From Oscheius dolichura (Eukaryota; Nematoda; Chromadorea; Rhabditida; Rhabditidae), in the NCBI GenBank assembly GCA_932521035.1, contig OW051494.1, positions 8,666,001 to 8,730,000 of the forward strand: a stretch of DNA of 64,000 bases, written 5' to 3'. Of the stretch, positions 39,094 to 50,409 are shown piece after piece. A program made the position numbers and the translations under genes. Below the pieces are notes generated by a model, which saw nothing but the letters and a program-made list of their open reading frames with translations, made no database searches and was not told the DNA's origin. Each line of letters starts with the position of its first letter. The stretch's first letter is position 1.

Positions 39094-41846
39094 ATGGGTA
39101 ATCAGCAGGGTCGGAAGCGGCCAGCTATTGCGGTAAGTGCGAACAATAAGATTTTGTACAAACATTTTTCACAGGCTGAAACGCCAGAACCACCAGAAAA
39201 GCGTCGCAGGGTGGATTGCTGTTCGCCTAATACAACTCAGGTATCTTTTCTAGAATTAGAAATATAAGTAAAAACACATTTGCAATAAAAGACACCAGAA
39301 GAGGAAGAATAAATGAAGTCCTTGCATGACCGAAATTTCTACGATTTTATACTGAAATCAAAATTTTTAGCAAGCAATATGAACATAAATATTCCAGAGC
39401 AGTGGGAGTCGGCCAAATTTCTTCCATTTCTTGGTGTCTCCTACAAAAACCGCTCACTCTGTCGGTAAGTAAAGAAATAAAATGTATTTTCTCTTCAAGA
39501 AGCTAAAAATTCCCGTCTCGGAAGTGACCTTTCGGTATCACCCGTTGATAAATGCCTCCCAGCGGGGTCATTTCCCTAATCACTCGCGCTTCAATCTCAT
39601 TTGACATTGCTGACACCCGTGGGGGAGATTCCCCCCGTCCTTTTATCTATTTGACCAGCTCCTTTTCATCGGCTCTTGAGTAAAAAAACATAATGTAATC
39701 TTGGCCGCTTGTTTCCCATTGTCTTTCTCTCACTTCGCAATGTTCTTTTGCTAGTCATCGCGCCTCTTGTGTTATTCTTTTCGACCCGCTAATTCTCTTA
39801 GTTAAACAGCTTTCCCTTCAAATCCTCCCCATTAAACACACAAGCAACACTACATGAAACATTACGAGAGAGGGTGCATCTCATGCGATCAAGAAGGCAA
39901 ACACAGGATCTGAGAGATACGACGTGTTTCTGAAGCGGCGATGCGTCTGGGGGCTTGGTTTTTTTTTTGCCAAAAAAAGAAGCCCCCTCATTAGGAACAG
40001 GAAATTGTCCACAGAAAAAAAGCAGCGTGGGCAGCTAAACGGATATTCTTGTCCTTTTCCCCTGTGATTTACCCTTCATTCCAGACAAGGAAGAACGTAT
40101 GAAAAACAAAAATATCCAGAAGCACATATGAAAAACAAGGAAGGGCACAAAATGAACTAATACGGGATAGTGATCAAAGAATATGGGCCCGAGTTTTTAG
40201 CAAAAATATGGAAAGGCTCGATTATTTTTGAATATTCTCCAAATTGATCACATTTTGACCTTGAATATTCCTAGCCACCAGTTGTCACTCAATCAGCATT
40301 GTTAGCACCCATTGCTAATCGTGCCGACAATCAACAGGCCCCTAGAGAGACCTTCAAGCTAACATTCGCCGCCAATCATATACCTAAATTGCAGCTGATG
40401 ATGACCCACAGCCGTCTGTTTCAAGATGCAGATCTTGGGAGGATAGCATGGACCACGATGCAGGTCTGGACACAAGTGCCCTTCTTGGATGGAGCATTAA
40501 TTTCAGCGTCTATCTCATCCCGATCGGAATATCCCATTCCTTGGCTAGAAGCTCTATTTCTCCCCGAATTTCCAAACCGCTCCCTGCTGGGAGAACAGCA
40601 CTTTTTGGTATAGTTTTCGCTAAGTTTCCCCCGAAAAATGGTGGTTTCAGATGATTGAAGAATTGGGGAGTGGCGCGTTTGGGCAGGTGTATCGCGCAGT
40701 GACTAGGCATGACAGCCGGGGTATTTATGCCGTAAAGGTAAGTCTCAAAAATATCCATTAGCGGCGAACGGCCCCCGGATATACGCGTTTACTAAAGAAC
40801 TACCTTTCAGAGACAGGAGAAAGCGAAGATCCTTAGCCGAAACGCCGTTCTGCAAGTGAAAAGGGAAGCGTCTCTTTTGGTAGCAGCTAAACATTTATAT
40901 CTGAACGAAAATTTAGAAACTTCTCCCTCCACATACATTTATCGCGAGGCTTTTTGCTACGTGGCAGTCGAGAACAAAGCTTTTTTCGGTCATGCAATAC
41001 CCGGAGGGAGGCATCGGCGATTTATTTAATTTGTGGAGGGATCAAGGCAATTTTGATGAGAAAACAGTTAGAATTTATGGAGCCGAGTTGATCTGCGCCA
41101 TTGGTAAGCAAAAATATAATGTTACTACAGCATACCCAGATTTTCTACACCGACATGGGGTAATTTATCGTGATCTCAAGTTGGAAAATGTTGCACTGGA
41201 CTGTGATGGGCATGTTCTATTGATAGATTTTGGATTAGCGAAGAAATTGCGCGAGAATGAAAAGACTACCACTATATGTGGCACTCTACAAGTAAGAAGA
41301 TGCCCGCAAAATAAGCAATATTTATAGTATATGTGCCCTTGTGTATCCAGTGGACAGCCTTATTCCCATTACGTGGATTGGTGGTCCCTTGCGGTGGTGC
41401 TGCATGTATTATTTACAGGAAGATACCCTTATCCTAATGCAGAAGCGGGTCATCATAGCCAACTTCGCTTTGTTGATTATAGCACCCCAATTGGATGTAG
41501 TAGATCCTTTGCAGATCTTCTAGATCGAGTATATGAGCGCATTACAATAAATAAAAATTTTAGATGCTAACAATAAATGCTACTAAAAGACTACGTTGCT
41601 TTGAAATACTACATGCTCATCATTTTTTTAGAGATCTGGATTTTGACCGTGTAGAAGGGAGGATGGTAAGTAAGTGTAAAGTCCAACAAAGAACCGTTTC
41701 AGTATGACCCATTGAAGTATATCAAAAGACGCACACTGGAAACCCGTGAAGAAATTATAAGCCAGGTTGATGGAGAAGAGAATTGCTCCGAATTTGATGA
41801 AAAATACGAGTTCAAAGATTTTGCCTTTTTTAACAACTCCATGTGA
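39094..41846 (+). CDS. rskr-like: AGC-family protein kinase, RSKR/SgK494-like
   Basis: Eleven exons (39094-39132, 39175-39240, 39398-39464, 40297-40607, 40651-40737, 40811-40879, 40917-41103, 41131-41291, 41328-41528, 41564-41665, 41703-41846) join in frame to 477 residues. The N-terminus MGNQQGRKRP has Gly2 as in N-myristoylation sites. A lead-in YPIPWLEALFLPEFPNRSLL resembles the same region of human RSKR. The kinase domain shows GSGAFGQVY (P-loop), AVK (ATP lysine), YRDLKLEN (catalytic loop), IDFGLAKKL (DFG), TTTICGTLQYM and HYVDWWSLAVVLHVLFTGRYP. The expected APE motif reads CPC, as the Ala and Glu are replaced, so activity is worth testing. The C-tail ends EFKDFAFFNNSM, like a hydrophobic motif. 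Convergent with the macrodomain gene. Confidence 0.85.
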
Positions 41847-41948
41847 TTTGCTTTACATTTTATTACAAGGGTATGGACATTAAATGTGGCCCGGTTTGCA
41901 AATACTGAAGTATCTCAATAATAAAAGAACTTATGTATGTCAATTAGA

Positions 41949-42814
41949 TCACTCATCTCCATTTTCGGTGCGGTCAGCGTACTTCTCTGCAAATTTTTTG
42001 AAGAATTCTTCGTAGCATTGCTTATCAATATCCAAAAATGTGATGAGAACGACTCTATCAATCTGAAAATATGAAATAAAAATGCAGCTCAGTAAACTCT
42101 ACTTTGTCTGCGTAGCGGTTCTTTCTGAAGAAATTAACAAGTGTGTTTCCAACAGCATATGCTGCATCTTCATTAGGATAACCATAAATTCCTGTAGAAA
42201 TGCAACAGAACGCCTAAACAATACATTTACCACACAAACAAAATGTTCTTACAATTGATTTAAGGTTGTTTTCAAGAGCCTCTTCGATGCTACGTTTGTA
42301 GCATGATCTCAACAGCTGTTGTTCTTCTGATGTTGGTTCGTGTCCTCTTACCATAGGGCCAACTGTATGAATAATATCTGAAACCATAAAATAAATGCTA
42401 AAATATCCTTGTATCTCACTTTTTATGTGGGGTATGTTACATCCTGATGTTATTACTGCATCTCCAGTGTCGCAATGGCCTATTGCACGACATTCTTTCT
42501 GAAGTTCATCGTAACCAGCAGCTGTATGAATAGCACCATCAACACCACCACCTGAAAATAGTGTTTTCATTCAGCAGAAGCTAATTTCTTGAGAAAGAAT
42601 AATAAAAGCAATGGAGAACTGACCTCCTCTAAGACCACCATTAGCAGCGTTTACAATCGCATCAATTTCTATATTTGTAATGTCTCCAGACCAGAGGGAA
42701 ATTTTATCGAGAACTTTTCTATAAACTCCATCTAAAAAACAAATTCCAACCGAAAAACAAGAAAAGCGTACATTTTTGGAAAAGAGTTGGGATTTCTGAT
42801 AATTTTGTGGCCAT
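41949..42814 (-). CDS. macrod-like: MacroD-type macrodomain ADP-ribosyl hydrolase
   Basis: Minus-strand exons from MATKLSEIPTLFQK (ATG at 42814) carry the macrodomain core: KISLWSGDITNIEIDAIVNA, ANGGLRGG then GGVDGAIHTAAG, CDTGDAVITSGCNI, FIHTVGPM and CISTGIYGYPNEDAAYAV. The catalytic-loop asparagines and aspartate (NAAN, GGVDG) and the diphosphate loop (STGIYGYP) are intact. Human MACROD1/2 remove mono-ADP-ribose from acidic residues and deacetylate O-acetyl-ADP-ribose. The end is KYADRTENGDE. There are five or so short exons with introns near 40-50 bases. Its 3' end is 102 bases from the kinase stop on the other strand. Confidence 0.93.
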
Positions 42815-43116
42815 TCTTCTGCTAATCAATAAAGTTGTGAAATAGCTGAAAATGGATATAAAGTGTATAGAATTCAATGAAAATGACTATGGAAAGCACA
42901 GTTTAGATCAAAGCGAAAAATTTGATATAATATCGCGATATCGACGTCGCGCAGTGTGAATTTTGGAGCCATACGGTAAGAATTATTGCTACGCAGCACG
43001 TACTACAGAGCGCGGGGAGAATCTGAGAAGAACTTTCCAAACGTTTGTTTCCTTCCCGTTTCTGCTCTTCTCGTTTGATATTGCTTTTTGTTATCAATTT
43101 CATTCTGTTTCAGAAA

Positions 43117-43898
43117 ATGCCGAAGGGTGTCAACAAGCGGAAGCCGAAGTTTAGGGCTAATCTTACTAACAGAACAGCCTACAACAAAAAAGCCCTCAAA
43201 AGGAAGAAGGAATCTCACAGTTCTGAGTAATTGTATTAGAAATTACTTACATTTTTTCTTCATTTTTAGACAATCTATCAAAGTAGCCTGGGATAGCAAA
43301 GTTTCCGCTAGGCGAAATCTTGCAGCTATGTCTTTAGCAATGGATCCTAACGAAGCAGTTCCTCTCAAGCAACCTAGAGTAAGTTGGGTTGTTTCTCCGT
43401 ATTTATTTGTTTTTATAGAGACAAATCATTGATGCTGTACCGATAGAAGGTGTTTCCAATGCCGAAATAATGGACGTTGACACTCTACCTCCACCGAAAA
43501 AAGCGAGAAAGATAAATCCCAAAGTAAAATAAAAATTTTATTCCAAATTTATGTTTATAGGCACCTGAAGTATTACCGGCATTAGCAGAGAAAGCCAAAG
43601 CTGAAGAGGATAAAATAAAACTAGAAAAAGCAACGGTTTGCTTTGAAAAATTAACTTGTTCTAACTTTACTTCAGGTACGAAAACATCATCTACCAGACC
43701 GCGATATAGAATTGGCCATCTATTTTATTGAGAAATACGATAGCGATTATCAAGTAAACAGTTCAAATTGTCTTCATGAGCTTACTTTAGGCTATGTCAA
43801 GAGATCCACGCAATCTTTTCCAGCATACTCCGAAGCAAGTCAAGAAGCTGATTAACATCTATAAAGAGTCTCCAATGTTCAAGGCTATTAATTGTTGA
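43117..43898 (+). CDS. nop16: NOP16, nucleolar 60S ribosome biogenesis factor
   Basis: Six exons encode a short basic protein: MPKGVNKRKPKFRANLTNRT, QSIKVAWDSKVSARRNLAAM, SLAMDPNEAVPLKQPR, a Lys/Glu-rich middle, AIYFIEKYDSDYQAMSRDPR and the end TPKQVKKLINIYKESP(M)F. This matches Nop16 (HAWD..KSVRQNLAEMGLAVDPN; YKAMARDEKNYYQDTPKQI). Nop16 acts in the nucleolus on the large ribosomal subunit precursor. TTTCAG ends three bases before the ATG, a probable trans-splice site. The last exon and 3' flank are duplicated at 45748. Confidence 0.93.
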
Positions 43899-44325
43899 GG
43901 AAGAGGAAGTATCACCTTTTTGTTGTTATTTGTTTTATGTTACTAAAAATTTTCAGTTTTTCTTTTCTAACTATATCAGTTTCTATTCGTATTGAGGATC
44001 TGAGTTTTGCTTGCAGCAAAGTGACGATTTTCATTTACGAGATCAAGACTTGGCCACGGGATTTGGATTTTATCTAAACTAGGAAAATCGTTCACCAGTC
44101 ACTGTAATTTTAAATTATTATTACGAGTGTTTACTAATTCCTAAAGTATTATAGGTTGCTGATACAACACAAGTTTCCAAGGTGATGTAACAAAACAACA
44201 TTTAGAACCCTTTTATTATCCGTTATATATATTACAATACAAAAAAGATCAACAAAAAGTAGCTGTTGCATTATGACATATATAGGAGCGTGGATCAATT
44301 TTTGAAGAAAGAACGTGCTCCCGAC

Positions 44326-45500
44326 TCACGGCGGAGTTAAGTCATCTACAAGTCCGGTGAAGTTGCACGCATTCTTTCCAAAAGCTTTGTAAAAAGCTAT
44401 GGCTCTAGTCCTCCAGCCAGGAAAAACACGACAAGTTGAGCATCGAAGCGTCGAAACAAAGCGCGTAATGTTCTCGTTGCCGTCATCATCTGGATCTTCA
44501 TGGTGGAAATTGTGGTTCATGCGTAGATGCGTAGTCAATATCATGGCCTCTTGGTATTCGCCTTCAACATCAGGCACATTTCGGCATAGGACGATTTCGA
44601 AATGCAGTCAACAAAGTGGTGTTCGTATTCCACCAGGCCGAATGAGTAGTATACAAATGGTTGACGCTGGACGGTCATTTTGCCCAAAATTCTTTCTTCC
44701 TCAAAAATGAAGGTGTTAGTTCGCATCAAACGCATGCCTTTTTTCTTGTGGCTCGTACTGAAACAAACCAATTAAACCAATTCTCTGATTGAATTAACTT
44801 ACTCGGTCATCTCGATGCGTGATTCCTGCTATCGCCAATATGCTGACGTAACTGATAATCTTCGTATCCGGATAATGATCAGCTACTTCGGCGATTGACA
44901 TGTTCTGGAGATCATTGAAGGCGAACCTTTTCTTGGCAACCGACACCCCGAGGAAGTGTCCAGCATAGTTAAAAATAGCCGAGCCCGAATCGCCAATCTT
45001 GCCATATGAACTTCCGACGAAAAAGGTGACTGAATCAAACAATGAACATCTGTGAAGTTAAGAATAGACATACCAAGTTCCTCCGCGATGGTTCCCTCTT
45101 TCCATGTCGGTTTTCGCTCTGAACCGACACCCAGTTGCTTGTATGATTGACCGCGATAAATCGAGCCCAGAGCTCGTGGACAGTTCGAGAATTCCCCTTT
45201 CACAATCTCGAACACAACTATATCGTACGGATCGGAGATGGCACACACGATAGTCTGAAAAGCAGCTCAACTAGTTCAAATAATTAGAAAAGAAAACCTC
45301 GACAGTCATAGACGAATCCAGAACGTTGTACAGGGTTACTGGTTCCGTTATGGCGAACGATGAATGCTGTCCGTGTCGAAAGGAAACAGCGTGTGTCTTG
45401 TCAAAGACAACCACGCATGTATGTGCTTTGGCATCGGGCCTCGACGTTGTGAAAAGCGTTGACTCAAGTAATTGTACGGTTTCCTCTTGCATGCTTCCAC
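44326..45500 (-). CDS. Trypsin-like serine protease-fold protein, possibly frame-damaged at its 3' end
   Basis: Exons 45298-45500, 45074-45254, 44803-45029 and one starting at 44757 join in frame. Residues fitting a chymotrypsin-fold triad are visible in order: His in AVSFRHGQHSSF, Asp in SDPYDIVVFEI and Ser in KIGDSGSAIFNYAGHFLGV. The family is recognisable only by these motifs. An upstream hydrophobic exon (LFHFSLSFLLLFEAVTFFFF, about 45548-45620) joins in phase and could be a signal peptide, but its ATG is unclear. Near 44560-44640 the coding frame changes without a clear intron, from FGLVEYEHHFVDC to VEGEYQEAMILTTHLRMNH, and continues to a cysteine-containing end CRVFPGWRTRAIAFYKAFG then VDDLTPP. 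That could be an unseen intron, a sequence error or a disabled gene. Its 3' end is duplicated at 46.1 kb. Confidence 0.6.
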
Positions 45501-45747
45501 CTAAAAGAGACATTTATTAGCAAATTATGTGAAAAATGAATAGAGTTTTACCGCAAGAGAAAAAGAAGAAAGTGACCGCTTCAAACAATAAGAGAAAAGA
45601 GAGTGAGAAGTGAAACAATTTCTTTCCACTTAGTGTTGGCCAAATGGGACATTTCTCGCTTAACTTTTTTTTATTATAGTTTCTATTTCGCGCGACCATA
45701 AGTTTTCTATTTCGCGCGGCCACAATATAGTTTCTATTTCTTTGCAT

Positions 45748-46640
45748 ACTCCGAAGCAAATCAAGAACCTGATCAACATCTATGAAGAGTCTCCAATGTT
45801 CAAGGCTATCAATTGTTGAGGAAGGTTATCACTTTTTTGTTATATTTATTTGCTATTAAAAATTTTGAGTTACCAAGGATCTGAATTTTGCTTGCAGTAA
45901 AACGTGGCTATATTCATCTACTCAAGACTGAGTCACCGGATTTAGAAGAAGCCAAGTAGGAACGCTTTTCGCCCATCACTGTAACTACTAATTATTATTA
46001 TGATTGCTTACTAACTCAATTATGATAGGTTGTCAAAACGCAAGTTTTCAAACGATTTTATTCAAATGGCATCACATCATGAGAAATATCTGGGAGCTAG
46101 GGAGGCGTGAGATCATCCACAACGTTGTCAAACTTATTGGAGGACTTGCCAATCGCATTGTAAAAAGTCAATGCCCTCGGGCGCCAAGTTGGCGACGTTA
46201 GACAAGTTGAGCAGACTAGTGTTCTCATGAACCTCAGCATAGCCTCGCGTCGATCGTCTCTGTCATCTTCGGCACGGAAAAGATGATTAAGAGTAAGCTG
46301 TGCCAGATCAAATATCTTGTGTTTGTTTCCCTTATCATCAGTTTTAAAATTGAGAGACACTCTGAGTCGACCTCCTATCTGAAAGAATGTTGATAGAAGA
46401 ATGGGATAAAAATAACTCACAACAGCGTGCGTTTCAAGAGTTTTCTTATAGTCAAGCTCTTCACGCCAGAAAGCAGTTCAAAACGCGGTCGATATATATT
46501 TTCCCTCCAGGGCGCAAAGATCTTGTAGATTTCTTGGCAGTAGACGTAAGTGGAACAATGACAAGTCTGCGATTTGTGCGGCCAAGATTGATCGGCAGCA
46601 TTAAAGGACCCGCAAACATTGTATCAAGTTCCTGTAAATA
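45748..46640. pseudogene. Tandem-duplicated 3' ends of NOP16 and the protease gene (partial copies)
   Basis: 45748-45826 repeats the last NOP16 exon (43827-43900) with about half a dozen changes, but no upstream NOP16 exons follow it. 46097-46420 on the minus strand repeats the protease C-terminus (CLTSPTWRPRALTFYNAIG then VVDDLTPP against CRVFPGWRTRAIAFYKAFG then VDDLTPP). A further minus exon-like frame (LPINLGRTNRRLVIVPLTS) runs into the inverted duplication at 46.6 kb. The NOP16 part is a fragment. The protease part may belong to a second gene whose remainder lies elsewhere. Confidence 0.6.
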
Positions 46641-47875
46641 AATGGTTTAGTCAATGCTTTCTGCTCCAGAGTTACAGCAGGGCTACTCTATTCTCTATAT
46701 TGTTTTTTTCTTCTTTTCAGAATTGTTGCTTTTATCGGTACTGGTACTTTAATATTTTTTTTTCTTATTTTTAACGACAAAATCCGTCGGATTGTTGAAT
46801 TTCTTTCGATACCAGTATGCCTTCGGCGGCCTTTGGCCGCGTTTGGATTACAAATTTGACAGTCGAAAAAGAGTTGGCCGTCGAAAAAGGTCAAACGGTC
46901 GAAACTTTCTGCTTCTCTCTCATTTGACCTGTCAATCCGTACAGACGACAGGTCTGGCAGACAGACAGAGATCTGCCTATTATTAGGGTAGGATTTGGGA
47001 AGAGTTACGGGCACATAATTTCCAAAAGCACGGCGAGGGTAGTCAACCGCCGAGAGACGACCATGAATGACTATTGTACCATCTCCTCCCGTTTTCTATT
47101 CAGAATCGTTGGCTTTAGTAACATTTCAGGCAAATAAAAGCATTGTTCCTGAGTTTTTTTCAGCTTTAACATAAAATATAATACTGTATAGTGAAAACAG
47201 GTGCTCCAAATCAAAATGGGAATTTCAAATGTGGCAAGAACGAACAGATGCCTCGATTGGCTTCAAAAGAAGTAGTCCAGAATGGAACATAGCGAAAAAC
47301 TGTTTCGTATCTCTCCGAAAGCGGTTTCTCAAAGTTATTACTTGAATTAGAAGTGGATTTGGGGTCCAAGTTCATTTCAAAAGGAGAAACTTGGGATCGA
47401 ATGCTGGGGTTTGCCATCAAAAACGATTTTTAATCTATTTGTTGAGCTTTGAATGTCTTCAAAAAAGGACAACTCAAAAATGGGCCTAGTGATCTTTCAA
47501 TTGGGGAAAATATCAATTAAATCCGAGGGTACGGTAAAAAACTTACAAGCTGGTTCGGCACAGGCCTTCTGTCATGAAGTCGGAGGGCGCGACGCCCAAC
47601 AAGGTGATCTGCCATCTATTTTTGTTTGATCTGAAAACAGAAATTATAAGAATCTAGTCGTTTCTTTTAAAACAAAGCGGTGGCCACTCTTGTGAGAGAT
47701 TAATTTTTAATAGAAAAGCACCTGCCCGTTCCTTTGGAGATGGTACAAAAATGGCTCTATAGACAAAGTTCACGGTAGATTTCTCATTTTTTTGCACAAA
47801 ATCGCTCAAATTGGGATTTCAGAGTACGAAAGCAGCCGTATGAAGTGGCGGCGGGCCCGGTAAAAGAGCGTTCAG

Positions 47876-47896
47876 CTGCCGAGACATTACGGGTGC
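47876..47896. repeat. Single hairpin-family arm (left duplication arm)
   Basis: GCCGAGACATTACGGGTGC type. The mirrored copy lies at about 62679-62699 in the right arm. Confidence 0.7.
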
Positions 47897-48030
47897 TGGC
47901 GCGTGAGAGATACCCCAAATCTTGCTACTACCGCCTTTTGATCTCACTTTTCTTCATTTTCTCGAGCCAGAATCGTTTCAAAATTCGCCGAAATTGCCTA
48001 TCCGTCTACAGTAACCGTTTATCTCGGCGG

Positions 48031-49410
48031 TCAGATTAATTCGGGCTATAAAAACAGAAAAAAAAGGAAATAGAACATACTGGAGTTGGAGGAAGAAGTT
48101 GAGGATTGTTGTGCAGAAGCATGCGCAAAAAATTCCTCGGCTTGGCGTTTCCATCAATCTTTCTCTTGAAGAAGATTCGCGTGCTCCTTCTACCAGGTGG
48201 GGACAGCTGAAAAAGAAGGTGATATATGTGGGTAGTTAACAATAGTCTATTTAAATCAATTTTTTGGAGACTTTAACCTCATTTCCCAGTATTTTCTCTT
48301 CGTGTATTCTCTTTAGATAAATCATAACTGAAAAATTGTCTTACTGGCAGAAATATACGCATAGCAGCGTTTTTAATGATTATTAGCGGATGGGGAAGAG
48401 AATTACTCCAGAAACGTGGTCATTAGGGGGTGGACGGTTACAGTACGCCTTGGCACAAGATGGAAATCCGTTAAAAAACAGCCATTGCACGATGGTAAAG
48501 AGACGACACGGTGGCGTTTATTCTCCGCACCCGTAAAATCTCGGCAGCAAGAAGATTATTAAAGGAAGACCGCTTTGTAGCGCGGCTAGTAAATGAAGAT
48601 TTAACTGCCGAGTCATTACGGGTGCGGACGCGCCTGAGAAGCGCCAAAGAGCGGTAGTTCAAAACATCTCTGAAGTCTTCCTCCATGCAGAAAGTTGTCC
48701 AGTAAAAGCAGTATGCCAGGCCGAGGCCGTTTTCCAGAACAGGGGTATAAAATATCGGGGTTGTAGGGCTCCCGCCCAAAGCAACCGTTGAACATTTTGT
48801 AATTTTCTGAAGCAACCGCTCGTCGGAACAAGAATTAGACAAGCGCGCTTACTCGTCTAGAGTAATCCCTTTAGACTATTTCTACGTTTTGAGCGACCGC
48901 TTTTTTGGGCAATTTAATTGCAATTTTAAACAGTTACTGTACTTCTAAAAACGGAGCGGGCGCGCCTCCAGGATGAAGGCGATACCAATGCCTTGAAACT
49001 GCCTATAAGATATGAAACAGCGATCGAGTCGGGTAAAAAATATCCACGTTTTAACCGTAACCGTCATTGAAAAGGCAGCAATTTCAAAAAAGAAATTTGC
49101 GGGAACCAAATGAATCTGTGCTCGAACACTTGAAATAGAGTTCGGATCGCCATTTCCTGTCCGCGTCGCGGAGCTTGTGAAACTCGAAGAATCAGGTCAA
49201 AAATAGGCTAACAGTGATTTTTTTGTGATTTTGGAAGCTAAGTTAAAGAAAAAAAAACATACAATAGTCTTCTGCACATTCACTAAACGAGCCGCGAACC
49301 TCCTTGTCGGGCTGATGAGACGAATCTATAAAAAATGGAATTGAACCTTATTTCAAGTAACAAATAGATTTCTCGATTGAAAATCAGACAAAGTAACCCA
49401 CCTTTCCCAT
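48031..49410 (-). CDS. 70-residue basic protein, copy in left arm
   Basis: This is the same four-exon gene as at 61578-62545, read on the minus strand: ATG at 49408-49410, MGK, then IRLISPTRRFAARLVNVQKT, then LSPPGRRSTRIFFKRKIDGN with NFLRMLLHNNPQLLPPTP, and a tiny last exon PELI with TGA at 48031-48033. The long intron holds a complete hairpin-family element (48527-48625) that is partly deleted in the other copy. The coding exons look unchanged between copies, suggesting constraint or a very recent duplication. Confidence 0.5.
48527..48625. repeat. Hairpin-family element, complete
   Basis: Arms at 48527-48547 and 48605-48625 surround about 57 bases, within the long intron of the 70-residue gene. 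The mirrored element in the right arm (about 61960-62046) has lost most of one arm. Confidence 0.8.
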
Positions 49411-49681
49411 TGTCTACAGCAACCGACGTCTGTGAAACTGAATGAAAATTCCAGGAGAAAACGGTTTGGACTAGCGAAAAAACACGTTAAACGACCATAT
49501 TTTTGTCACATTTTTGTCATTTTTTTCGGGTTCGCTTGTTAGGACGAAACCGAATTATCAGTAATCCTTTTCTTGGTGAATTCGCATAGATTTCAGGTCA
49601 AGAAAGGCTTCGCGCCCGGGCTTTCTCTGTCTCTAGGTTCCCCGACTCACTCCCGCCGACGCTGGCGGGGCGGGGTAGTAA

Positions 49682-49825
49682 TACTGTAGATGGTGGAGGA
49701 GGGGGTACTGTAGATGGTGGAGGAGGGGGTACTGTAGATGGTGGAGGAGGGGGTACTGTAGATGGTGGAGGAGGGGGTACTGTAGATGGTGGAGGAGGGG
49801 GTACTGTAGATGGTGGAGGAGGGGG
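49682..49825. repeat. 24-base tandem repeat, six copies
   Basis: The unit TACTGTAGATGGTGGAGGAG plus GGGG is repeated six times with no change visible. It stays open in more than one frame because 24 is a multiple of three. The right arm has two units. Confidence 0.93.
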
Positions 49826-50409
49826 TACAGTACTGTCGGAAGATGGTTCTGTAAAGGTTTGAATTGGTCAAGGGGACGACAAATTGGCGCGCGCTCTTTT
49901 TGAGCAATTTTAAGCCAGAAATCTGATGAATTCCCAATGACCATTTGGCCTGGAGCCATTTTTTATCCATCCGCTGTATTTCGAGTGAAAAACATTCTAA
50001 TTTGGCCCGTAAATTTAAGCTACTATTAACTCTCATGCGGATCCTTTTAAAACTGCTAATATTTCATTTTCAGAATGGTCTCCTTCATCCGCGACCGCAA
50101 CTGTCCTGCACGAGCCAGTGGGGCCGAACCTCGCCTTCCAAGTCGATTGGATCCGTCTTTATGCCGCTCTTCGTCCGTTTCCTATAGGTTCTTTGACAGT
50201 TTTAACAGAAATACGGTTCGAACTATTGTGGTGACTCGAAAAGATCAGAAAATTCGGACTTTATTGCGGGAAGTAGAAACGAACGTGACGGAGGGTTGAG
50301 CGTGGCGGTGGCGGCGGACGTGGTGTGTGTGCGGTGACGGGCAATCCCTGAAAATGAAGACGAGATTTAGTATAGAGGGAAACGAACAAGAATACTGAAA
50401 TACGTACCT

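Larger units (their letters stand above)
46598..50279. repeat. Large inverted duplication, left arm (about 3.7 kb)
   Basis: The whole stretch is the reverse complement of 60813-64000, nearly identical base for base. Identity starts at GCGGGAAGTAGAAA (50265-50279 against about 60813) and continues past the right window edge (64000 pairs with about 46598), so the true far end is unknown. This arm is longer by about 417 bases near 48612-49030 and by four copies of a 24-base tandem repeat. Confidence 0.92.

Noticed and set aside
50074-50299. Plus-strand frame starting just after TTTTCAG (MVSFIRDRNCPARASGAEPR), also on the minus strand at 60.8-61.0 kb
   Set aside because: The acceptor-start layout is suggestive, but the two copies end differently at the duplication breakpoint and no further exon or homology supports a gene.
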